Part shown: piece after piece, positions 1 to 5,860 of the stretch
Layout: every line of letters begins with the position of its first letter
Position numbering within the stretch: the first letter of the stretch is position 1
Assembly: GCA_001577215.1 (NCBI GenBank)
Contig: LSCC01000079.1
Coordinates: 1-5,860 of the forward strand
Length of the DNA stretch: 5,860 nucleotides
Reading direction: 5' to 3'
Source of the DNA: Fidelibacterota bacterium TCS52
GTDB taxonomy: Bacteria > Fidelibacterota > Fidelibacteria > Fidelibacterales > Fidelibacteraceae
The notes under the pieces: generated by a model
What the model was told of the DNA's origin: nothing
The model's input: only the letters and a program-made list of their open reading frames with translations
The model's database searches: none
Translations under genes and position numbers: made by a program

Positions 1-6
1 GGAAAA

Positions 7-116
7 AAATAACTCAACACAGGACAATACCCTGTGAAATTCAGAATAACACCATAATTTTCAAATTTTCTCTGAAAGAGAAAAATAACACAACACAGGG
101 CAACGCCCTGTGAAAT
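7..116. repeat. 34-bp direct repeat, two copies, each containing a 19-bp palindrome
   Basis: Bases 7-40 and 83-116 match at 30 of 34 positions, offset by 76 bases. Both begin AAATAAC and end CCCTGTGAAAT. The core of the second copy (94-112) is a perfect inverted repeat, CACAGGGC-AAC-GCCCTGTG. The core of the first copy (18-36) has the same layout but two inner pairs are broken (A·C and C·A). The differences are not compensatory, so nothing here shows selection for an RNA stem. It resembles a dispersed intergenic REP-like element more than a regulatory site, although a role at the 3' end of an upstream transcript is possible. Confidence 0.8.
68..88. repeat. 15-bp palindrome TTCTCT-GAA-AGAGAA, copy 1
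   Basis: Bases 68-82 form a perfect 6-bp inverted repeat around a GAA loop. The same 15 bases recur at 137-151. Similarity continues into the flank: AAATAA follows here and TAATAA follows the other copy. This copy lies between two copies of the 19-bp unit. Confidence 0.75.
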
Positions 117-136
117 AAAAGCACACTCAAAAAAAA

Positions 137-157
137 TTCTCTGAAAGAGAATAATAA
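137..157. repeat. 15-bp palindrome TTCTCT-GAA-AGAGAA, copy 2
   Basis: This is an exact duplicate of the palindrome at 68-82, with the next six bases differing at only one position. It sits 25 bases after the second 19-bp unit (94-112), whereas copy 1 sits 11 bases before that unit, so the modules are not in a fixed order or spacing. Confidence 0.75.
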
Positions 158-220
158 GACATCAACCTACAATACAAATATCCTTCAGATTAACACCATA
201 ATTTATTATAGTGGAAATAA

Positions 221-239
221 CACAGGGCAACACCCAGTG
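221..239. repeat. Third, degenerate copy of the 19-bp palindrome unit
   Basis: CACAGGGCAACACCCAGTG differs from the perfect copy at 94-112 at only two positions. Both changes fall in the right arm and break pairs, leaving 6 of 8 pairs. It is preceded by AAATAA, as the other copies are, and followed by GAA, but the flanking homology ends sooner than in the 34-bp copies. Confidence 0.75.
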
Positions 240-265
240 AATTTTCAAAATATTCCCAAAATTTA

Positions 266-296
266 TTGTAAAAATTAAAAAATAGTCGTAGTTTAA
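266..296 (+). promoter_or_regulatory. Weak candidate promoter for the three-gene operon
   Basis: TTG at 266-268, then 20 bases, then TAGTTTAA at 289-296, loosely resembles the Bacteroidetes -33/-7 arrangement (TTTG and TAnnTTTG). The -7 box lacks the final TG. This is the best candidate I found between the repeats and the start of gene 1, but DNA this AT-rich gives many such matches, so treat the call as tentative. Confidence 0.15.
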
Positions 297-345
297 AGGC
301 AATATTTAAGATTACGAAATAGCAAAATAAATTGTAGATTAAAAT

Positions 346-351
346 AAGGAG
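346..351 (+). promoter_or_regulatory. Ribosome binding site of the first gene (AAGGAG)
   Basis: AAGGAG lies six bases before the ATG at 358, an ideal Shine-Dalgarno spacing. It supports that start, as does the signal peptide that begins there. Confidence 0.8.
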
Positions 352-357
352 AAATAT

Positions 358-2337
358 ATGAAAAGAACAAAAATAATTTTATCATTTATTATTTTATTAT
401 TCACTATTTCAATTAGCTTGAATGCTCAAAGTTCTGACGATATTTTTAAAATGATAAGATCAGCCGGTGATACTTCCGATTATCCGGAATCAAATAGAAT
501 ACAAATATTTGATAGCACAAAAGTAGATGTAATGGATACCGGTATGAATATCGAGACAGCTCATTATTTGACAAAAATCTTGACAAAAAAAGGTGCGAAA
601 AATTTCCGAACAATTCAATATCGATACGAACCATTATCAGCACTTATCAAGATTAAAAAAGCTACAATTTATAAAAAATCAGGTAAAATAATTGAAATCG
701 ATCTTGACAGTATTTATGATTATCCGGCACCGGCAAGAACTATTTTGTGGGGTTCAAGAAAAAAAATGATCCCAATTGGTAGATTGGAAGTCGGAGATGC
801 AGTTGAAATTGAATATTTCCAAAAAGGTTTCACTTATGCTCTACTTGACAATGATGACGATAAATTTATTCCACCAATGAAAGGACATTTTTATAGCATT
901 AAACCATTTTGGTCACCAATTCCAATTATTGAAAAATATTACGAAGTAAAAATCCCAAAAGATAAATCATTAAATTATAAAGTTTATCACGGCGATTTAA
1001 AATTTTCAAAAAAAGAGACAAGTGATAAAAATATTTTCATCTGGAGTAAGAAAAATATTGAGCCATTTGAAAAAGAAAAACACATGGTTTCACAATATAA
1101 TGTTGCACCAAAGGTCGTCATGTCAACAGCAAAAAATTGGCAGGCAAAATCCGTTTGGTTTTATGGTGTAAATGAAGATTACGGGAGCTTTGAAGTTACT
1201 CCGGAAGTTAAAGAAAAAACATTAGAGATAATATCAAATGCGAAAACCGATCTTGAAAAAATTTCATTATTGACTCATTGGGTTGCTGAAAATATTCGCT
1301 ATTTTGGTTTAACAATGGGAAAAGGTGAAGGTTACACTTTGCATAAAGGGAGCATGACCTTTCGTGACAGATGTGGCGTTTGTAAAGATAAAGCGGGAAT
1401 GTTGATCACAATGTTGAGAGCTGCCGGTTTCGAATCTTATGCAGCAATGACAATGGCCGGAGCAAAGATCGATACTATTCCTGCTGATTTTTTTAATCAT
1501 TCGGTAACGATCGTAAAATACAAAGGTAAATATAAACTTCTTGATCCAACTTGGGTTCCCGGTGTCAGAGAATTATGGTCAAGTGCAGAACAGCAGCAGA
1601 ATTATTTGATCGGTACACCTGAAGGAATCGATCTGAGAATTACACCAATTTCTCCTCCTGAAGAACATTATTATAGAGTAACCGGAAATTCAAAATTGAA
1701 TACAGACGGAACTTTGGAAGGAAATTTTATCATCAAAGCGGAAAAACAATCGGATGCAAGATTTAGAAGAGTTCTCAGAGGAAGACATAAAAACAGTTGG
1801 AAAATATTTTTTGAAGAAATGATGTATCATATTTCTCCGAATGTTGAGATCACAAATATTTCATATCAAAACCCTTATGACATTTCAAAACCAATGAAAA
1901 TTGAGATTGATTATAGAATTCCTAATTATGCTTTTATTACCGAAAACGAAATACATTTCACTCCGCTTGTAGCAACTTATCCATTTTGGAATAGAACAAT
2001 AAATTATCATCTATTTATGAATTTATCCGAAGACGAAAAAAAGTATGGATTTAGATACAGCAGTTCACGACTTGTAAATTTTGAAGAAAAAGTTATTCTT
2101 CCGAATTCTTATGAAGTAAAAGTAATTCCGGAATATGATAGTATTGACAGCACCGGAGCATCATTTGATGCAAATTATGGAGTGAAAAAAGATACACTTC
2201 TTTTTGACATGAATTTGGTTTTTAAAAAGCGAGTTTATGAAGCTGAAGATTGGAAAGGTTTTAGAGAATCTGTAAAATCCTGTAAAGAGATGGCTAATGA
2301 CAAGATCGTATTAAGAAAAATGGGAGAAGTAAGATGA
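358..2337 (+). CDS. Secreted DUF3857 / transglutaminase-like domain protein, catalytic triad intact
   Basis: This is a 659-residue exported protein. A signal peptide (residues 1-23: Lys/Arg start, hydrophobic core, probable cleavage after A23 in LNAQ) directs it to the periplasm. Residues ~55-250 resemble DUF3857, a beta-rich domain. Residues ~280-400 form a transglutaminase-like core with the expected triad: C342 in GVCKDKAG, H381 in FNHSV and D396 in LLDPTW. Residues ~430-625 are a beta-rich tail, possibly DUF3858-like. This order is standard for the Bacteroidetes-type family, whose substrates are mostly unknown. Members could act as proteases, amidases or crosslinkers, so the reaction is not assigned. 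There is no lipobox and no C-terminal sorting domain, so it probably stays in the periplasm. The stop overlaps the start of the next gene by 4 bases (ATGA), which implies translational coupling. The ATG is supported by AAGGAG six bases upstream. A second Cys, C339, sits three residues before the catalytic one. Family call is confident; function is not. Confidence 0.9.
   Translation: MKRTKIILSFIILLFTISISLNAQSSDDIFKMIRSAGDTSDYPESNRIQIFDSTKVDVMDTGMNIETAHYLTKILTKKGAKNFRTIQYRYEPLSALIKIKKATIYKKSGKIIEIDLDSIYDYPAPARTILWGSRKKMIPIGRLEVGDAVEIEYFQKGFTYALLDNDDDKFIPPMKGHFYSIKPFWSPIPIIEKYYEVKIPKDKSLNYKVYHGDLKFSKKETSDKNIFIWSKKNIEPFEKEKHMVSQYNVAPKVVMSTAKNWQAKSVWFYGVNEDYGSFEVTPEVKEKTLEIISNAKTDLEKISLLTHWVAENIRYFGLTMGKGEGYTLHKGSMTFRDRCGVCKDKAGMLITMLRAAGFESYAAMTMAGAKIDTIPADFFNHSVTIVKYKGKYKLLDPTWVPGVRELWSSAEQQQNYLIGTPEGIDLRITPISPPEEHYYRVTGNSKLNTDGTLEGNFIIKAEKQSDARFRRVLRGRHKNSWKIFFEEMMYHISPNVEITNISYQNPYDISKPMKIEIDYRIPNYAFITENEIHFTPLVATYPFWNRTINYHLFMNLSEDEKKYGFRYSSSRLVNFEEKVILPNSYEVKVIPEYDSIDSTGASFDANYGVKKDTLLFDMNLVFKKRVYEAEDWKGFRESVKSCKEMANDKIVLRKMGEVR
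2322..2329 (+). promoter_or_regulatory. Ribosome binding site of the second gene, inside gene 1
   Basis: GGGAGAAG, within the last codons of gene 1, places a GGGAG core seven bases before the ATG at 2334. It supports the overlapping ATGA start and so a lipoprotein beginning MKRIINLIL. Confidence 0.65.
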
Positions 2338-4169
2338 AGAGAATAATTAATTTAATATTATCATTAATTCTAATAATAACAATTTTTTCATTATTTTCCT
2401 GTGCTAAAAAAGAATCTGTAGCCGATGCAAAATATTTAAAAATTGTGAATGAATACAAATTAAATGACGATGGAAGTATCGATTATATTCATCATCACAA
2501 AGTCAAACTAAATACATATTATGCAATAAGACATTTGGGAGATGACAGAATTACATACAATCCAAAATATCAAAATTTGGATATTATCAAATCAGAAACA
2601 AAAATGAATGACGGAACATTTATACCAACACCGAAAAATGGATGCAACGAAGTTTTGCCACATTGTGCTACAAAAGCTCCATCTTATAATCACTTGAGAG
2701 AAATGGTCGTAACTCATACCGGACTAGATATCGGCTCAATTATTAATTTTAAATATTCACTTCATTCCGAAAGTAATTTTCTACCGGAATTGATGGGAGA
2801 AGAAGTTTTCGCTGCTTTCTACCCTATTGAAAAAATGATCGTGAAAATTACAATTCCTACAAATAAGAAATTAAATTATGAATTGATAAATAGTACAAAA
2901 AAACCAAAAATAAAAACAAACAAAGGTACAAAAACATTTACTTGGAAATTTAAAAATATTCCTGTAGTTATTCATGAAAATGATCAAAGTGAAATTGGAG
3001 AATTTTCATCTCGACTTAATTTTTCTACTTTAAGATCTTGGAAAGAATTGGCTGAATATGTTAACTCACTTGTTAAGAATTCAACAGTAATAGATAAAAA
3101 ATTAAAAACCGATATTGAAAAAAATCTGCCAGAAGAAAACGATGATCTATTAAAAATTATTGAGATACAAAAAAATATAAATGAAAATGTTGGATTGACA
3201 AAATGTTCACCTTTGACTTACGGCTATAAACCAAAATCGGTCAGTAAAACATTTTATGAAAATAACGGCACGGCTTTTGATAGATCATTACTTTTATACT
3301 CTTATTTAAAATCTGCAAATATAAATACAACACCAATTTTTGTTTCAAAGTATAAAAATTTCTCATCGGAAGTTCCATCACTTTTTCAATTTGACAATTT
3401 CATAGTTTTGAGTGAAAATTCATCTGATGAAATTTATCTCAGTCCAATTCAAGAACAGAAAAATAATTACTCATTCAATATCAATGGCAAAACAATATTT
3501 GACTTTGATAACAAAACAAAAACACTGAAAAAAATTAAAAAAAATAATGAATATAAAAATGGTCAAAAGATCAATTTGAATATAAATTTTGAAAATGATT
3601 TAACTTTCAAAGGTGATTACAAGTTGAGTTACAGTGGAATTTTTAATCCTTATTATGAACTTTATGAAGATGAAGAAAATGTAGAAAAGGTAGCAAATGA
3701 AATTATTGACGGTACAGAAATTGACAGTGCTGAATGTTTGGAAATGGACCAATATGAATCAACTATAAATGTAAAATTCAGTTCAGATGACACTTTGAAA
3801 ATTAAAAACGATTATCTCAGGTGGAAATTACCACAATTTCCAGAGAGTTTCAATAATCGTGAAATCAGTGTTGCTCAAACAGTTCGACAAACACCACTTA
3901 ATTTAAAACATGATTTTTGTGAAAATTACAAATTGAAAATAAATTTTCCCGATTCAATTAAATGTATAAATCCGGACACAACAATAACATTGAAAAATAA
4001 ATTAGGTTCTGTAAAAATTGATTTCAAAAAAAATGAAAAATCATTAATGATAAATAAAAATTTAATTGTAGATCGATCAATTATTGAACCTGAAAACTAT
4101 GATAATTTTCGTAAATTGATCGTACTTTGGCAGAATCCAAATTATAATGAATTGGTATTAAAAAAATAG
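2334..4169 (+). CDS. DUF3857 lipoprotein with degenerate transglutaminase domain (probable pseudoenzyme)
   Basis: This is a 611-residue predicted lipoprotein. A hydrophobic signal sequence ends in the lipobox LFSC (C23), followed by AKKES, so it should be lipid-anchored in the envelope. Residues ~35-225 match DUF3857 well: DRITYNPKYQNLDI, then DGTFIPTP, a Ser-Tyr/Arg-Glu segment near 117-123 and a GLDIG motif near 130. Residues ~240-375 correspond to the transglutaminase core of gene 1, but the catalytic positions are replaced: A314 for Cys (GTAFDRSLL against GVCKDKAGM), N355 for His (FDNF against FNHS) and S370 for Asp (LSP against LDP). The 15-residue spacing between the last two positions is the same in both proteins. 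The fold is probably kept while peptidase or transglutaminase chemistry is lost. Residues ~380-611 are Lys/Asn-rich and beta-rich, with a very Lys/Asn-dense stretch near 392-420. The reading frame is intact over its full length, which argues against a decaying pseudogene. A binding, scaffolding or regulatory role beside gene 1 is inferred. Confidence 0.85.
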   Translation: MKRIINLILSLILIITIFSLFSCAKKESVADAKYLKIVNEYKLNDDGSIDYIHHHKVKLNTYYAIRHLGDDRITYNPKYQNLDIIKSETKMNDGTFIPTPKNGCNEVLPHCATKAPSYNHLREMVVTHTGLDIGSIINFKYSLHSESNFLPELMGEEVFAAFYPIEKMIVKITIPTNKKLNYELINSTKKPKIKTNKGTKTFTWKFKNIPVVIHENDQSEIGEFSSRLNFSTLRSWKELAEYVNSLVKNSTVIDKKLKTDIEKNLPEENDDLLKIIEIQKNINENVGLTKCSPLTYGYKPKSVSKTFYENNGTAFDRSLLLYSYLKSANINTTPIFVSKYKNFSSEVPSLFQFDNFIVLSENSSDEIYLSPIQEQKNNYSFNINGKTIFDFDNKTKTLKKIKKNNEYKNGQKINLNINFENDLTFKGDYKLSYSGIFNPYYELYEDEENVEKVANEIIDGTEIDSAECLEMDQYESTINVKFSSDDTLKIKNDYLRWKLPQFPESFNNREISVAQTVRQTPLNLKHDFCENYKLKINFPDSIKCINPDTTITLKNKLGSVKIDFKKNEKSLMINKNLIVDRSIIEPENYDNFRKLIVLWQNPNYNELVLKK

Positions 4170-4172
4170 ATG
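4160..4172 (+). other. Zero-gap TAG-ATG junction between genes 2 and 3, no Shine-Dalgarno
   Basis: Gene 2 ends in seven consecutive A bases and TAG, and the ATG of gene 3 follows directly, in the same reading frame. No purine-rich Shine-Dalgarno sequence is visible in the preceding 20 bases, unlike the starts of genes 1 and 2. Gene 3 therefore probably depends on terminating ribosomes (translational coupling) or on A-rich leader initiation, which is common in Bacteroidetes-type bacteria. Confidence 0.6.
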
Positions 4173-5819
4173 AAACATAAAATAATATTTTTTATTTTAA
4201 TAACCACAATTTCACTTTTGTCAGAAGCGACAATTCCGGATACATTTGATTTAAGAAATTATAATGGTTCAAATTTTGTAACTTCAGTAAAAGCTCAAAG
4301 TGGTGGAACTTGCTGGACACACGGAACAATGGCATCGATTGAGGGAAATTTGATGATAACTGGAGTATGGACAGCTGAAGGCGATACAGGCGAACCAAAT
4401 CTTGCAGAATATCATCTTGATTGGTGGAATGGTTTCAACCAATTTAATAATGATGATATTTTTCCTGTAACAGGAGATGGTTTGAGTGTCCATTATGGAG
4501 GCGACTATCGTGTGTCAACTGCATATTTATCTCGTGGCGAAGGAACAGTTAGAGATATTGACGGCCAATCTTTTGAACCAAATCCTGCAAGAGATTCATC
4601 ATCATATCATTATTATTATGTTAGAAATGTTGAATGGTACACAATTGATTCTGCTTTGACAAATATCGACACTGTAAAAAGAGCAATTATGAAACACGGT
4701 GTTTTAGCAACTTGTTATTATTCAGGTAACTTCTATGACGGAAATATTCACTATCAACCATATTTTGATTCTAATGACCCAAATCATTCGGTAGCAATAG
4801 TCGGTTGGGATGATAATAAAGAAACACAAGCCAATGATAATGGCGCTTGGTTAGTAAAAAACAGTTGGGGAACTGGTGCAGGTGAAGATGGATATTATTG
4901 GATTTCTTATTACGATAAACATTGCTGTAAACAAGATCAAATGGGAGCTGTTTCATTTCAAGATGTAGAACTAATGAAATATGACAAAGTTTATTATCAT
5001 GATTATCATGGTTGGAGAGAAACAAAATCAGATGTGAACAAAGCATTTAATGTATTTGTTTCAGAAAATAATCAATCATATTCTGAAGAATTAAAAGCAG
5101 TAAGTTTTTTCAATGCAACAGATAATGTAAGTTACACAATTAAGATCTTTAATAAATTTACAAATGATCAATTAGGAGAATTACTTACTTCTCAATCAGG
5201 ATTCATACAACACATCGGATTTCATACAATTGATCTTAATTCAGCAATAACACTTTCAAAAAATGATAGTTTTTATGTCTATTTGGAATTTGACAAAGGT
5301 GGACATCCCTACGACTGCACTTCCGAAGTTCCTGTTTTATTAACCCCAAAAGATCAAACCGATCCAAACAAATATTTTTTACAAATCAAATCTCAAATGT
5401 CAAATACAATAGTAACTTCGTCAGCAGATCTTAATGAAAGTTATTATTATGAAAATGGAAGCTGGCATGATTTACATGATTTGGATTCAACTGCAAATTT
5501 TTGTATCAAAGCATTGATAGATCAAATTCTTGACACTTCATCAAACACTTTGCCAAATGAATTTAGATTATATCAAAACTACCCAAATCCATTTAATCCA
5601 TCGACAAATATTGATTTTGAATTATCTACACAGAGTAAAGTCAAGTTATCCATTTACAATATTCGCGGAGAATTAATTACAACATTATTGAATGAAAAAC
5701 TATCACCTGATAATTATACAATAAATTGGAAACCAACTTCAATTTCTTCAGGAGTTTACATCTATCGTTTGACAATAAATAATAGTTCAGTTGCAAAAAA
5801 ATGTGTTTTTATTAAATAA
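4170..5819 (+). CDS. Secreted papain-family (C1A) cysteine protease with lectin-like domain and type IX-type C-terminal sorting domain
   Basis: This is a 549-residue exported cysteine protease. Residues 1-20 are a signal peptide (probable cleavage after SEA). The catalytic domain spans ~22-265 and begins at once with IPDTFDLR, the usual start of a mature papain-type enzyme, so there is no room for an inhibitory propeptide. Catalytic positions are Q43 (oxyanion), C48 in GGTCWTHG, H206 in NHSVAIVGWD and N231 in VKNSWG. Residues ~265-450 resemble the lectin-like beta domain that follows bacterial C1 peptidases (SEELKAVSFFNA, YTIKIFNKF, IGFHTIDL). Residues ~461-549 are a C-terminal sorting domain: LYQNYPNPFNPS, a GVYIYRL strand and the ending KKCVFIK. 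Such domains normally direct export by the type IX secretion system with release or attachment at the cell surface. The substrate is unknown. The GGTCWTHG motif differs from the usual GSCWAF. Start choice rests on the signal peptide and the abutting upstream stop. Family and export route are confident. Confidence 0.92.
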   Translation: MKHKIIFFILITTISLLSEATIPDTFDLRNYNGSNFVTSVKAQSGGTCWTHGTMASIEGNLMITGVWTAEGDTGEPNLAEYHLDWWNGFNQFNNDDIFPVTGDGLSVHYGGDYRVSTAYLSRGEGTVRDIDGQSFEPNPARDSSSYHYYYVRNVEWYTIDSALTNIDTVKRAIMKHGVLATCYYSGNFYDGNIHYQPYFDSNDPNHSVAIVGWDDNKETQANDNGAWLVKNSWGTGAGEDGYYWISYYDKHCCKQDQMGAVSFQDVELMKYDKVYYHDYHGWRETKSDVNKAFNVFVSENNQSYSEELKAVSFFNATDNVSYTIKIFNKFTNDQLGELLTSQSGFIQHIGFHTIDLNSAITLSKNDSFYVYLEFDKGGHPYDCTSEVPVLLTPKDQTDPNKYFLQIKSQMSNTIVTSSADLNESYYYENGSWHDLHDLDSTANFCIKALIDQILDTSSNTLPNEFRLYQNYPNPFNPSTNIDFELSTQSKVKLSIYNIRGELITTLLNEKLSPDNYTINWKPTSISSGVYIYRLTINNSSVAKKCVFIK

Positions 5820-5830
5820 GTTTCATTCAT

Positions 5831-5850
5831 CACCCGAATGAATTCGGGTG
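5831..5850. repeat. Perfect palindrome downstream of the operon; possible terminator or intergenic repeat
   Basis: CACCCGAA-TGAA-TTCGGGTG forms an 8-bp stem with a four-base loop, starting 11 bases after the stop of gene 3. It is followed by CTATTCC rather than a run of T, so it is not a classical intrinsic terminator. It could still stabilise the 3' end of the mRNA. Its GC-rich arms in AT-rich DNA recall the palindromes at the start of the window, but the sequence is different. It may be the edge of a dispersed repeat cut by the window end. Confidence 0.6.
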
Positions 5851-5860
5851 CTATTCCGAT

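Larger units (their letters stand above)
40..204. repeat. 21-bp direct repeat TTCAGAnTAACACCATAATTT, two copies
   Basis: Bases 40-60 and 184-204 match at 20 of 21 positions (A46 versus T190). The first copy directly follows a 19-bp palindrome unit. The second copy precedes one, with 16 bases between them. Given here as the span from first to last copy. No function is recognised. Because the copy is nearly exact in otherwise low-complexity DNA, chance alone is unlikely to explain it. Confidence 0.7.
1..357. other. Non-coding, repeat-rich leader region upstream of the operon
   Basis: No convincing coding sequence is visible on either strand here. Bases 1 to about 240 are a mosaic of short repeated modules, annotated separately, in this order: 19-bp palindrome-like unit, 21-bp AT-rich unit, 15-bp palindrome, 19-bp unit, 15-bp palindrome, 21-bp unit, 19-bp unit. 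Bases 241-357 are AT-rich and repeat-free, and would hold the promoter and 5' leader of the downstream operon. The upstream gene lies outside the window, so the palindromes could also sit at its 3' end. Confidence 0.8.

Noticed and set aside
7..239. Repeated units spaced like a small CRISPR array
   Set aside because: Spacings are irregular (76 bases between the first two 19-bp units, 127 to the third), the gaps contain other repeats, and no cas gene is visible.
446..643. Open frame on the minus strand inside gene 1
   Set aside because: It lies wholly opposite the well-supported DUF3857 coding region, and its translation shows no recognisable domain. It is a shadow frame, as is the one at 1309-1500 opposite the catalytic region.
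2334..4169. Gene 2 as a decaying pseudogene
   Set aside because: The frame is open from a good lipoprotein signal to a stop abutting the next gene, with conserved DUF3857 motifs. Only the catalytic residues are lost, which fits a pseudoenzyme better.
4160..4172. Possible readthrough of TAG, or slippage on seven A bases, to fuse genes 2 and 3
   Set aside because: Gene 3 begins with its own signal peptide, which would be buried in a fusion. Slippage would leave the shared frame rather than join the genes. Two ordinary coupled genes explain the junction.
4192..5046. Three open frames on the minus strand inside the protease gene (4192-4398, 4284-4493, 4771-5046)
   Set aside because: They overlap the conserved C1A catalytic domain, show no protein family features and have no supporting context.
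5831..5850. Classical rho-independent terminator
   Set aside because: The stem is perfect but is followed by CTATTCCGAT with no T-run, and the window ends before any further evidence.

Overview
The window is strongly AT-rich DNA from a Gram-negative bacterium, most likely in the Bacteroidetes/FCB group (Ignavibacteria, Cloacimonadota, Delongbacteria and relatives). Three things suggest this: a C-terminal secretion-sorting domain with the YPNPFNP signature on the last gene, DUF3857/transglutaminase proteins of the kind common in that group, and signal peptides ending in NAQ or a FSC lipobox. The exact phylum cannot be fixed from this sequence.

Layout. Bases 1-357 are non-coding. The first ~240 bases are packed with short interleaved repeats: three copies of a 19-bp palindrome-like unit, two copies of a 15-bp palindrome and two copies of a 21-bp AT-rich unit. 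A leader of about 110 bases follows, with a clear Shine-Dalgarno sequence. Three genes then run on the + strand with no gaps. They are a secreted DUF3857/transglutaminase-like protein (358-2337), a DUF3857 lipoprotein with a degenerate transglutaminase domain (2334-4169), and a secreted papain-family (C1A) cysteine protease with a lectin-like domain and a type IX-type sorting domain (4170-5819). Genes 1 and 2 overlap by 4 bases (ATGA), and genes 2 and 3 abut exactly (TAGATG). This is very probably one transcription unit. The window ends in a perfect 8-bp-arm palindrome.

How the genes may work together. All three proteins carry a papain-like (transglutaminase/C1) fold, but in different states. 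Gene 1 keeps the full Cys-His-Asp triad. Gene 2 has the same architecture with all three triad positions replaced (Cys to Ala, His to Asn, Asp to Ser), so it looks like a membrane-anchored pseudoenzyme. Gene 3 is an apparently intact protease predicted to leave the cell. Envelope export of all three is well supported. That they form one functional pathway, such as a transglutaminase/protease, its dead partner and an exported protease, is inferred only from the tight operon.
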